Below, piece after piece: positions 29,619 through 38,344 of a stretch of 64,000 nt of DNA. The notes under the pieces were generated by a model. The model had not been told where the DNA came from and ran no database searches. It saw only the letters and a list, made by a program, of their open reading frames with translations. The DNA comes from Candidatus Omnitrophota bacterium (lineage in GTDB: Bacteria; Hinthialibacterota; Hinthialibacteria; Hinthialibacterales; JAKPRU01): the NCBI GenBank assembly GCA_029570205.1, contig JAKQSI010000128.1, positions 4,121-68,120 on the forward strand, in the 5' to 3' direction. How positions within the stretch are numbered: the first letter of the stretch is position 1; the number at the start of each line of letters is the position of its first letter. A program made the translations under genes and the position numbers.

Positions 29619-32414
29619 TCATTCATCCGTAATCGTTACGGGATAGATCCTCATATCATCGAATGCCACAGAGACCGTGCCGGTTCCCGAGGAATTGGCA
29701 ATCTGAAAAATCGGCAGCACACCGCCGGACCGGGGCCTAAAACAGGCGTGGATGGTTGACCAGGCGCCCTGATAGACTTCGCTGTCGATGTGTGACAGAT
29801 AGCCGATGCTGCCGTCGAATGTCTGTTCAACTAACCCGGCAACCACGGTGGCTCCGGGACCGGAAGCGGTTACCCGGACGGAAAGAAAGACGTCTGTATC
29901 TGCCCGGACGGGCTTTGCCGAGTCCAGGACAACCGTAACGACTTCACCCGGATCGGCGCTCAGAACGAGGCTACTCCCCGTAACGCCGGAGGTATCTGCC
30001 CAACCGGGTGTGTTCAAGGCAACTGTCCCGCCGGGAGATGTCCTATCGAGGCCGCCCGGATGGGTAATGTACCCGATGTCTTCGAGCCGTGTACGCTCGA
30101 ACTCCTCTCGATACAACACATTGTCGCTTCGGAATCGGATGGGATATGGCCACGGGTCTACGGAATCCGCTGTCACGATACCCAGCGCCCAGCGTTTTAG
30201 ACTTCCTGTATCCGCGGCAGATGTGTCGACGATTGTGAGTTTCCAGGTACCGTACGCTTCTTCGCCCAGAAACGAGCGGATTTCCGTGGGGTCGGTGGTT
30301 GTCTTGTTTGCATAAAAGAGAACCTCCAAATCCCTGCCGGGTTTGGAGGATGCCGAGATCAGGGTGCATCGGGTTCCAACAGGGGAGGTTAATTCGACTC
30401 GAAGATCACCCCGGTAAGTATGGTCGGCATCCACATACAACAGGATCTGGGTAACCGGCCCGGTTCCGGAGAAATAGACGGTTCGCGTGATCCCTTGCTC
30501 GTAATCGTCCGGAATCGAAACAGGACTGTCGGGAGCATCGAACAGCACGCCGTCTCCAAAGACGGTCACAGTAAGGTCGTTGTAGGATACAATATTTCCG
30601 TTCCGCTCCGCAAACAGGCGGAAGACCAAATCCGACATCAGAGCGCCGGCGGACGGTTCGGGAGCGATAAACGAAAGAGAGTCATTGGTTACCGAATAAT
30701 TCAATGCGGACGGGCCGGAAATCTGTTCCCATCGAAATTGCGCCGGGCTTCCCAGAATAAATTTTTGATAAGGAATGACTACCAATTCCCCCCCAAGAAC
30801 GCTGAGATGCGTGGTGGACAGGGTCGATGCGGCCAGTCCGCGCTGATCGAAGATATTGAAAATCTCCTCCAGATGTGCGCCGCCATACAGAATCCGGTCG
30901 GCTTCATAGATAGCCTGCGCCGCGTCGAACATGGAGGCATCCGGCCCTAATATGAAATGGGACTCCAATACAAGCGTATCGGCTATGGTCTTGCCGAGGG
31001 AGTTCCAGAGTCCATAGAGCGATCGGGACCAGATCCGTCCGTCCTCGTGAAAGTCGTTGACCAGATCATCGGGATATCGCAAATCTTCATCGACACGGCG
31101 CAAATACGGCGGTTCAGTCTCCGCATAGGCCGTGGCATCCCATTCTCCGATCAGTTCGCGGTGGAATGTGCCGTCCTGGTCGTTTGTAAAGGCCCAGTAA
31201 TCGGCAAAACCTTCACCAAGCGCAATGGATTCGTCACTTGAGCCAAATTCGGGGATCTGGTCGTGTTGAATGGCATGGGCGTATTCATGCAGGATGATAT
31301 CCGCATCCTCGGCGTCATCCACTCCGCCGCTTCCAAACGTGATCCGGTTCAGATACTCGCTGTAATAGGACTGATCATCCGGATAATTGTTTGTGATCAC
31401 CGTAATAGCAAAGTTGGCCACAGAATCGTAGCCGAGGCCGGTGAGGTATCGGTGGTTCCGGTCGATATGGTAATACGCCATCACCTGCTCAAACCAGACG
31501 TCGCTTCGATTATACAGAAATTTCAATTCCGGCTCCCATGCACGATCGGTGACTCCGATCACATTGACATACGGTCCGTAAAGATACCCGGACGGATCGA
31601 TGTCTTTCAGAGTCACTGTTTTGTACGCCTCCTGGGGAACGGCGTCCGGAGAATCTCCCAAATCGCGCAAAGTAAAATCGCGCATGGTTACAATCGGATT
31701 CGGATCGAAAACAAGTCCGACACCGTCCGCATGACAGAGGTAATCCCGCTTTCGAAGCAGGCGTCCTGTTTCAGCATCGACCAGGACCTGGAAATCCCCC
31801 AGTGGCTCAGATGCAGGGATGCGGACTTCCCAGATTTCTTTTGGCGTACCATTTTCTGACCAGATTGCGCGTTCGGCGGAAGCCGCACCGCGCAATGACC
31901 GGATTCGGAGACCCTGCATAGCGGCCGAAATTGCATCTTGCGAAGCGATCATTGTGGTGGACCGCCGCGTGGTTGTGTCTGCCGGAGGTTGCAGGGAACT
32001 GAACAGGCTTCGTACGGAACCCCCGCGATCCACTGCCAGAACGAGACGGCCATCAACCACTCGAAGCCCCCGGCAGACCTGGTCGTAATCCAGCCGGATC
32101 AATAACTTCCCCTGTTTGACCGATCGCAGCCGTGTTTCGGCTGAGGGATCGGTTAGCCCGACCACTCCACCATAGGCTTCCAGGAATCGTCTGCCTGTAT
32201 CGACGGCATCGGTTCCGTTCATGCGGATGGAACCGGCGATCAATTGTCGAACGCGATCTCCGGTCCAGACCACATTCCACTTAGTTTGACTGTCAGACTG
32301 CAAGGCTGCCACGGATTGAGATACGGCCCCATTGGTCGGCTGTGCAGCTTGGCCGAGCGAAGGTATCATCAGCAGTGCAAGAGAGAAGAAAACTGCAAAA
32401 TATACCCGATCCAT
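29619..32414 (-). CDS. Large secreted metalloprotease with P domain
   Basis: 931 aa. Signal peptide 1-23 (SLALLMIPSLGQAA), FTP/PepSY-like propeptide region (DAETGRLLRKRDYL), then a thermolysin/fungalysin-like catalytic part with H376-E-Y-A-H380 (IILHEYAHAIQ) and LGEGFADYWAF about 30 residues later, giving the third zinc ligand. A proprotein-convertase P domain follows (FSGTGPVTQILLYVDADHTY, AYGTWKLTIVDTSAAD). The last 150 residues look like a carbohydrate-binding-type beta sandwich (FDDMRIYPV). It is probably exported to the periplasm or outside. No neighbour relates; divergent from thiS. Confidence 0.85.
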   Translation of the reverse strand: MDRVYFAVFFSLALLMIPSLGQAAQPTNGAVSQSVAALQSDSQTKWNVVWTGDRVRQLIAGSIRMNGTDAVDTGRRFLEAYGGVVGLTDPSAETRLRSVKQGKLLIRLDYDQVCRGLRVVDGRLVLAVDRGGSVRSLFSSLQPPADTTTRRSTTMIASQDAISAAMQGLRIRSLRGAASAERAIWSENGTPKEIWEVRIPASEPLGDFQVLVDAETGRLLRKRDYLCHADGVGLVFDPNPIVTMRDFTLRDLGDSPDAVPQEAYKTVTLKDIDPSGYLYGPYVNVIGVTDRAWEPELKFLYNRSDVWFEQVMAYYHIDRNHRYLTGLGYDSVANFAITVITNNYPDDQSYYSEYLNRITFGSGGVDDAEDADIILHEYAHAIQHDQIPEFGSSDESIALGEGFADYWAFTNDQDGTFHRELIGEWDATAYAETEPPYLRRVDEDLRYPDDLVNDFHEDGRIWSRSLYGLWNSLGKTIADTLVLESHFILGPDASMFDAAQAIYEADRILYGGAHLEEIFNIFDQRGLAASTLSTTHLSVLGGELVVIPYQKFILGSPAQFRWEQISGPSALNYSVTNDSLSFIAPEPSAGALMSDLVFRLFAERNGNIVSYNDLTVTVFGDGVLFDAPDSPVSIPDDYEQGITRTVYFSGTGPVTQILLYVDADHTYRGDLRVELTSPVGTRCTLISASSKPGRDLEVLFYANKTTTDPTEIRSFLGEEAYGTWKLTIVDTSAADTGSLKRWALGIVTADSVDPWPYPIRFRSDNVLYREEFERTRLEDIGYITHPGGLDRTSPGGTVALNTPGWADTSGVTGSSLVLSADPGEVVTVVLDSAKPVRADTDVFLSVRVTASGPGATVVAGLVEQTFDGSIGYLSHIDSEVYQGAWSTIHACFRPRSGGVLPIFQIANSSGTGTVSVAFDDMRIYPVTITDE

Positions 32415-32610
32415 TTTTCCGGTAGAACCTTTCTATTGTCAAAGAATATATAATAGCGGCTTTTTTTTGTCCAACCAATGGGTTGCCCTTCTTAAAAAAT
32501 CCCGGAGATTCCGCAACATTCGTTCGGTATCGCCCACCACACAACGTTTGAACGGTTCCGTTGACCCGGGCGGGCCGCGAAAGGACAATGAAATTCAGGG
32601 AAACGAAATC

Positions 32611-32811
32611 ATGAGAGTAATACTGAACGGCAAAGAGCGGGACATACCGAACGGGTTGACGGTGGATGGCCTTTTGAATCATCTGGATGTGCGTCCGCAA
32701 CGGGTGGCGGTTGAAATTAACCGGGTGATTGTCAAAAGGGACCGATTTGCTGAGACTTATGTGCAGCCGGGCGACACGATTGAGATCCTGCAATTTGTCG
32801 GCGGCGGTTGA
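32611..32811 (+). CDS. thiS: Sulfur carrier protein ThiS
   Basis: 66 aa from ATG 32611; the longer frame to 32332 lies in the intergenic zone. [15 protein letters not shown] and ends ILQFVGGG with the C-terminal Gly-Gly that is adenylated and thiocarboxylated in thiazole synthesis. Beta-grasp size is normal. Followed by thiG after 23 bases. Confidence 0.9.
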   Translation: MRVILNGKERDIPNGLTVDGLLNHLDVRPQRVAVEINRVIVKRDRFAETYVQPGDTIEILQFVGGG

Positions 32812-32834
32812 TAGAAAGGATTTGGATACCCATC

Positions 32835-33602
32835 ATGTCGAATAACGATGTTTTGAAAATTGGCGAGATTACGCTTCATTCCAAGCTGATTGTCGGAACG
32901 GGGAAATACGAAACCTTTGAGTTGATGGAACGCGCGTTGGCCGAATCCGGCACAGAGATGGTTACGGTGGCGCTGCGTCGGGTTGATTTCGATGCAAAAG
33001 ATCACCTGATGAATCATATCGATCCGAAGAAATACATCATTTTGCCGAATACGGCGGGGTGCTATAACGCCGAAGAGGCTATCCGTGTGGCTCGCTTGGG
33101 TCGGGAAATGGGTATTGGGGATTTGGTCAAGCTGGAGGTATTGGGTGATCCCGACACGCTTCTGCCGGATCCGGTCGGCAGTTTGCAGGCGACGCAAGTC
33201 CTCGTTAAAGAAGGATTTACGGTGATGGCATACACCAGCGATGATCCGGTAGTGGCAAAACGCCTGGCGCAAGAGGGAGCAACGGTGGTGATGCCGGCCG
33301 GTGCGCCGATCGGTTCAGGGCAGGGGATTCTTAATCCCAACAACATCCGGATCATCCTGGAGCAGGCCACAACGCCCATTATTGTAGATGCGGGAGTTGG
33401 GACGGCTTCGGATGTTTCCCGCGCGTTGGAGTTGGGCGCCGACGCAGTTCTGCTGAACACAGGGATAGCCGGTGCGAAAGACCCTGTGCGCATGGCTCGC
33501 GCCATGAAACATGCCGCAATTGCAGGCCGGGAAGCCTACCTTGCCGGACGGATTCCCCGCAAGCTGTATGCAACCGCCAGCAGCCCCCTGCTGGATTTTT
33601 AA
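32835..33602 (+). CDS. thiG: Thiazole synthase ThiG
   Basis: 255 aa from ATG 32835; an in-frame TTG at 32808 overlaps the thiS stop and is less likely. [36 protein letters not shown], then [18 protein letters not shown] with the Schiff-base lysine in [19 protein letters not shown], and [20 protein letters not shown]. This is the full (beta/alpha)8 barrel. Converts deoxyxylulose phosphate, the ThiS thiocarboxylate and dehydroglycine to the thiazole of thiamine. No thiH/thiO or thiF is next to it, so the dehydroglycine source is elsewhere. Confidence 0.95.
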   Translation: MSNNDVLKIGEITLHSKLIVGTGKYETFELMERALAESGTEMVTVALRRVDFDAKDHLMNHIDPKKYIILPNTAGCYNAEEAIRVARLGREMGIGDLVKLEVLGDPDTLLPDPVGSLQATQVLVKEGFTVMAYTSDDPVVAKRLAQEGATVVMPAGAPIGSGQGILNPNNIRIILEQATTPIIVDAGVGTASDVSRALELGADAVLLNTGIAGAKDPVRMARAMKHAAIAGREAYLAGRIPRKLYATASSPLLDF

Positions 33603-33638
33603 ACAACGTGTCGGACCGATTCCATCGGAACACGTTGT
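33603..33638 (+). terminator. Rho-independent terminator after thiG
   Basis: ACAACGTGT and ACACGTTGT give a nine-base-pair stem enclosing a smaller CCGA/TCGG pair, followed by CTTATATT. Lies directly after the thiG stop. Confidence 0.7.
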
Positions 33639-33672
33639 CTTATATTCCCAACCGAGGTGAACCTATTCATCA

Positions 33673-34734
33673 ATGCTCAATTCAACAGAGCCTTCCCGTG
33701 CGGATTCCACGCTGATCTGCCATCTGATTGTCGCCCCGCAACAACAGTACCCTCTTCAGAAAAACCAGAGAGTTCATTTTGTCGATTCGTTGCATCCTCT
33801 TGCGATTGCGCCACTTCGCGCGTGGGATCGGATTCGTCGCGCGGAGGGGCGTCCGCCGACCCTTGAGGAGTTCCTGGAGGCATACTGGCTGGGATTCGGC
33901 TTCCTGCGGTGGCTTGCGGGGCTTGGGGAGTTCTTTAAATGTGGGAAATGCAATCAATGGATAGAGAAAAAAGATCTGGCGACCCACGCGGAGCGTTGTG
34001 CCCTGACTGTAACTCAGCGGGAGAATGTCATTCCCGACCCGCCGGAAGAGATTTACCTGTGCCCGGATGAGGAATGCGGATACTGGGACACGGGATACAC
34101 GAAAATCCGCGCTCCACACCGATCCAAGGCGCACGGCGGAACCCATATCAGCCAGTCTTTTATCCTGGAAAACGACCCGGATGTTATCCTGGACCTCTGG
34201 ATGCGACGGTATAACAGCGGAGTGCGCGACATTTTTCGCTGCGAGCTGTGCGACACCACGATCAGCGATTCTACCGCTGCCCTGAAGCATTTTTTGGAAC
34301 ATCATACAACAGCGCTTTCCCAGGACGATGTGTGGGGACAATTAATTGCTTCCAAGGAGCGCCAGGCCGAGCGGACCTTGGCGGATGCGCTTGCCGGGAG
34401 GATTCGGGAACAGGGAATTGAAGAACTGATTGTCGCATTCTCGCCCTCTTTCCAGCGGAACTACCGCGATGTTATTGCACGCGGCAACCCTGCTGTGGCG
34501 AATGATGCGGATTTTTCCGGAAGTCTGAAGTGGGCCAAACCGGCGCAGTTGCTGATTGATTCATATCTGGCGATGAATCGCTCTTCCCAGTATGCCTCAG
34601 ATGCCGGTTCCTCATTCAAATCCGCTCCGGCTGTCCCATTATCAGGGAAACGGTGTCCGATTCGTTCGCAAACGGGGCGTACCTCCACAATGAAAATCCG
34701 TGTACGCGACCTGATTCATCAATTCTCAAGTTGA
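33673..34734 (+). CDS. Unknown protein with several zinc-knuckle motifs
   Basis: 353 aa from ATG 33673 (GAGGTGA 13 bases upstream, long spacing). Three Cys/His clusters stand out: FKCGKCNQWIEKKDLATHAE with a later Cys, YLCPDEECGYWDTG, and IFRCELCDTTISDSTAALKH with FLEHH. The first and third follow a C-x2-C...H-x3-5-C/H spacing like eukaryotic C2H2 fingers, which is uncommon in bacteria. Remaining parts are soluble and charged. DNA- or RNA-binding is inferred only. I do not recognise the family. Confidence 0.65.
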   Translation: MLNSTEPSRADSTLICHLIVAPQQQYPLQKNQRVHFVDSLHPLAIAPLRAWDRIRRAEGRPPTLEEFLEAYWLGFGFLRWLAGLGEFFKCGKCNQWIEKKDLATHAERCALTVTQRENVIPDPPEEIYLCPDEECGYWDTGYTKIRAPHRSKAHGGTHISQSFILENDPDVILDLWMRRYNSGVRDIFRCELCDTTISDSTAALKHFLEHHTTALSQDDVWGQLIASKERQAERTLADALAGRIREQGIEELIVAFSPSFQRNYRDVIARGNPAVANDADFSGSLKWAKPAQLLIDSYLAMNRSSQYASDAGSSFKSAPAVPLSGKRCPIRSQTGRTSTMKIRVRDLIHQFSS

Positions 34735-34901
34735 ATCCCGTGGGCTACAACCGATGTGCCCAGTGCAACCCCTTTCAACAAAGGTTTTCGGTCGGAAATG
34801 CCGATCTCTCGGCAATGGTGTGGGAGCAATTCAGCATGGGGAACAAGACAAGGGATATTTTTTGCACTGGGATTCTGCCTTTTCCAATGCGCAGGATGGT
34901 T

Positions 34902-35252
34902 TCACCCGTCCTGCCTGTCGGGGGGAGGCGATTGGACGGACCCTTTTTTCCGCGATTCCCACAGGATATCAATCACTCCCCACAAGTACGACGCGATGAT
35001 TAGGAATAGAGGATCTTTCAAATCCCACAGACTGAAGGTCTGACGGATCTCCGTGGCGCGCTCGATCAGATCATCCGTGGGAAGCAGAGGCGTGTTCTGA
35101 ATGCCGGCCATGACAAAGGAAAAAATATCCGCGAACAACCAGCCAAAACCGACCAGGCAGCAAGACAGAATGAGAATTCCTTTCAACAATTCGCGCCGGT
35201 AAATCTGTCCCAATCCCGGCGCGACCAGCGCGGAAAGAAGAAGCGGAGTCAT
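34902..35252 (-). CDS. Small membrane protein, TM2/DUF5683-like
   Basis: 116 aa with two or three membrane segments; LVAPGLGQIYRRELLKGIL is the conserved glycine-rich loop of TM2/DUF5683-type proteins. C-terminal segment LFLIIASYLWGVIDILWESR is the last span. ATG overlaps the stop of the upstream CgeB-like gene (ATGA at 35249-35252), so coupled. Role unknown. Confidence 0.65.
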   Translation of the reverse strand: MTPLLLSALVAPGLGQIYRRELLKGILILSCCLVGFGWLFADIFSFVMAGIQNTPLLPTDDLIERATEIRQTFSLWDLKDPLFLIIASYLWGVIDILWESRKKGSVQSPPPDRQDG

Positions 35253-37159
35253 TGTGTTCCATCCTCTGTAATATCAAACGGCAAATCCAGATTTCGGCTG
35301 GGGTCAAAGCGCTGACGGAGTCGGCGCTGAATGATTCGGAAAAGACCGCGTACCCAGTTTTCATAATGATAGTGTTTTTCCGTTCGGATGCAGCTCCGCC
35401 TCGCTGCTTCCTCGCGTTCAAGCGGGTGATTCAGGTAGTAATCGATCTTTTCTGCCAGATCTTCCTCGCTGCAGAAAGTTGGGACTTCATCCGGGACGGA
35501 ATAAAAATCGCTGAGATTGAGCAACGGATCGCAGAGTTGAAATCCACCCGCCCGGGCGACATTGAACACGCGGTCGCTCGGAGTGTGAGTATTCCCCGGA
35601 GCGTGAAGATTTAGGTTGATCGCGCTGGAGGTATATAATTCGGGAAGAAGTTCCGGATTGATTCTCCCTTTTAAGTAAGGGTGCAAAGGAGACTCGGGAC
35701 CGAGTGCTGGGGATTCTCCCGCGAAAATCCAGGGTTGAAATCGGACAACGGAGTTCAACAGACGTTGCCGATACTGAAGGGATGCAATTCGATTTGTCAG
35801 AAACAGCACAGCCCATTTCGCGTTCAGGGAAAGTGGCGGGTTGAAGTCCCTGAGTGCATTGTCCATCATCTCATACAGCGTTTCCTTTCGTTCGCAGCGG
35901 ACCATGCCTTGAGTCAGTTCTTCAACAACCGCCCATAATCCCGGATAGGCTCCCTCCAATTGCGCGCGTCGCATTTCAATATCTCCCGGCCGGAACTCCG
36001 CGATGCCTCCGACGAAGGAAAGCGGAACCTCATACTCGGCCGTCTTTTTTCCGACCCGGCTCAAGTGGCTGACAACCGGCAAAAAATCCGTCTCCACACC
36101 GGCGTATCTCTCCAGAACGCCGCTCATTTCAGCCAGCATCAACACAACAATGTCGTAGTGACAAAACCGGGTCCAGATCGGAAGTTCATGGTCTACCATA
36201 ATGGACACACGTGGAACCGGAAAGTCTTCAAAAACCTCCGGAGGGAGATATTCCGCCGACCCGAACATGACTGTCATTATCAGATCCGGTTTTATGGCGC
36301 CGATTTGTTGGAATATATGATGTTTCAGTGAGGAAAGATCGGAATAATAAGCGGATTCCTCGCAGATTTCTGCCTCCAGACCAATCTGCTGCATGGCATC
36401 GATGATGGACTTGAGGATCCATCCACCGGGTCGTCGGGGATAAAAGTTCAATCCCAGCACCTTACGGATCCGAAAAAGATCATGGTCCTGATAGTACCGT
36501 CGGATTTCCGGCCCGCTGTTGACAGCCTGAGAGTGATGATACTTGTGGTGTGAGTTCCGTATGATGTCAATCACATCAGATAAAGGTGGAAAACCGGCCT
36601 GGTTTGCCGACAGAGATCCTCCCATGACCAGGTAATACGTCTCACCGGCAAGATCATGCTCCAGAAGGACTGAGGGCAGTTGCTTGTGAATTTCAGGGCC
36701 GAGAAGCCATACGATCTGTTCCGATTCAAACAGGTTCCGAAAATCATACAAAGCCATGCCTGCGAACAGCGGGGTGAGCTCATTCTGAATAACAACTATC
36801 CGCCGTGAGGGGTCCTGATCCAGAAAATGCCGGTTGATCGCAACCGCAAGCCCCATCCCTGTTTGATACAGATAAAGAATCCGTCCACCCCAGTCCCAAA
36901 ATTGTGGAACGGAAGCCAGCAGCCGATCCAGTTCCTGGCGCACGGGCAATTTGTTGCCGTGCACTACAACCCACCCTTCCGGAGTCCGTATTCGGCAGGC
37001 CATCCAGGGAAATTCGTCTTGTCGAACCTCGACCGGTCTCGGCGGTTTACCGGCGAAGAGCGGAGCCAGTTCAGGATGCGTCTTCCGCAAGACGGCCAGG
37101 TTTTCCTGAAACCGCCCTTTCGGAAGACGTTCGAAGGGAATCCACGGCCTTCTGTTCAT
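35249..37159 (-). CDS. CgeB/spore-maturation-like glycosyltransferase
   Basis: 636 aa. The C-terminal 100 residues contain INLNLHAPGNTHTPSDRVFNV, ARAGGFQLCDPLLNLSDF and EREEAARRSCIRTEKHYHYENW, the Glyco_trans_1_2 (CgeB) signature. The N-terminal 350 residues form a GT-B-like donor and acceptor part (LGLEAEICEESAYYSD, KPDLIMTVMFGSAEYLP). Cytoplasmic or peripheral; likely transfers sugar to a surface or flagellin-like acceptor. Its start precedes a divergent DUF2914 gene by about 120 bases. Confidence 0.72.
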   Translation of the reverse strand: MNRRPWIPFERLPKGRFQENLAVLRKTHPELAPLFAGKPPRPVEVRQDEFPWMACRIRTPEGWVVVHGNKLPVRQELDRLLASVPQFWDWGGRILYLYQTGMGLAVAINRHFLDQDPSRRIVVIQNELTPLFAGMALYDFRNLFESEQIVWLLGPEIHKQLPSVLLEHDLAGETYYLVMGGSLSANQAGFPPLSDVIDIIRNSHHKYHHSQAVNSGPEIRRYYQDHDLFRIRKVLGLNFYPRRPGGWILKSIIDAMQQIGLEAEICEESAYYSDLSSLKHHIFQQIGAIKPDLIMTVMFGSAEYLPPEVFEDFPVPRVSIMVDHELPIWTRFCHYDIVVLMLAEMSGVLERYAGVETDFLPVVSHLSRVGKKTAEYEVPLSFVGGIAEFRPGDIEMRRAQLEGAYPGLWAVVEELTQGMVRCERKETLYEMMDNALRDFNPPLSLNAKWAVLFLTNRIASLQYRQRLLNSVVRFQPWIFAGESPALGPESPLHPYLKGRINPELLPELYTSSAINLNLHAPGNTHTPSDRVFNVARAGGFQLCDPLLNLSDFYSVPDEVPTFCSEEDLAEKIDYYLNHPLEREEAARRSCIRTEKHYHYENWVRGLFRIIQRRLRQRFDPSRNLDLPFDITEDGTQ

Positions 37160-37282
37160 GTGGCTGTATCCGGCATTTCCATCGGCCTGGCGTGCGATAT
37201 CCGCATCGGTGACGAAGCACCCTCGAATATGCTATCCTTTCATTGTGGCTACAACCAAACTCACACACGGGAGGACAGAACA

Positions 37283-37846
37283 ATGAATTGCGCTATCCGA
37301 ATCCTTTTCTCAATCGTATCGATCTGCCTTCTGATTTTCACTGCAAATGATAGCCGGGCGCAAGGGGCGGAGCTGGTTTCACTTGAATTGGGAACCGGCT
37401 ATGACAAAGCAACCCGGGCCGTGGTGAACAAGTTGCCGGTCGAGCAGGCAACTGTGAAGCGTTCCGACACCGCTCAGATGGTCTGTGCAACCAGTCTCAA
37501 ATGCGCGGCAAAAACTTACATTTATCATGTCTGGCTGTATCGGGGTGATGGGCAAGTTGGCTCGGCGACAGGGGAGGTTCAAGTTTCGATTTATGACAGC
37601 GAGACTCGCACGACCGAAAAATATCCGCTGGGCGAGCTTCTGAACCGGACGGAGGACCTTCGTGAGCTGAAAGATGTCCGCGCGGCCCTGGTGGTCAAAC
37701 TGCCCGTAAGCCCCGCCCCTGCGTTCCGAACATACAGTGTAAAAAGGATCGACAGCGCCCCTTCGCTGGGCCAGTGGGAATGCCGGGTGTATAGCGTGAA
37801 GGAGAATCTGCTGGGAAAGCAGGCGTTTACAGTTGTTGCGGAATGA
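37283..37846 (+). CDS. DUF2914-type secreted protein
   Basis: 187 aa from ATG 37283, preceded by GGGAGGA at 37269-37275; the open frame goes back to 36827 but that is a shadow of the minus-strand gene. Signal peptide MNCAIRILFSIVSICLLI to ANDSRA. The body has the DUF2914 core: HVWLYRGDGQVGSATGEVQV then GQWECRVYSVKENLLGKQAF, the usual last strand of that domain. Function of DUF2914 is unknown; periplasmic location likely. Confidence 0.75.
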   Translation: MNCAIRILFSIVSICLLIFTANDSRAQGAELVSLELGTGYDKATRAVVNKLPVEQATVKRSDTAQMVCATSLKCAAKTYIYHVWLYRGDGQVGSATGEVQVSIYDSETRTTEKYPLGELLNRTEDLRELKDVRAALVVKLPVSPAPAFRTYSVKRIDSAPSLGQWECRVYSVKENLLGKQAFTVVAE

Positions 37847-38344
37847 AAAGTTGGCGTTCTTCGGGAATTGCGATATACTCTTTTTGTCCTGAATCTGGAT
37901 TGGCTTGACATAGGGCCATGTCGAAAAGACCGCCGGCAGGGTGCCGGTGTACTCTTTCCTCCCTCTGATCCGGGAGAGGGTATCTTTTTCCCCTCTCCCT
38001 TTGGAAGAGGGTTGGAGTGAGGATCCGGTCGTTACAGCCTTTGGGTTTGTGGATAAAATGGACTGGAATCTCGGCAAAGATGTCCAGTTTCGGGATGCCG
38101 ACTCAGGAATCGGTTTCCGATGCCGATACCTGTAACGGATCAGGCGGTTTAGCCGCCGGTTCCGGATTTCTCTGATTTGTGTTGTTCACCGCACGTCATG
38201 CCGGTTCGCGGATAGCGAACCCTCCTTGAGGACTATTTGAGGACGGAGGGCCAACCGGGCGTTTTCTGCCGGGTTCGGCCCATTGTGCACGTTCGCAACT
38301 GGGTTGTTGCGAATCACTGAAGACTTGTGCCCAGGAGTGGTGTC
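37847..38344. other. 498-base leader/intergenic region before ftsK
   Basis: No supported gene. Contains the dispersed CCCTC repeat (37955-38022), a GGCGG/CCGCC hairpin near 38141, a GGTTCGC/GCGAACC hairpin near 38203-38221 and a longer GGGCC...GGCCC stem at about 38249-38282 whose inner arms also pair. The last part could be a structured leader. Confidence 0.5.
37955..38022. repeat. Dispersed CCCTC/GGGAGAGGG repeat, long copy
   Basis: CCTCCCTCTGATCCGGGAGA then CCCCTCTCCC...GGAAGAGGGTTGGAGTGAGG; the longest copy of the family. Confidence 0.55.

Noticed and set aside
36827-37282. N-terminal extension of the DUF2914 protein
   Set aside because: The upstream open frame is antisense to the CgeB-like gene; ATG 37283 has a good ribosome site and signal peptide.
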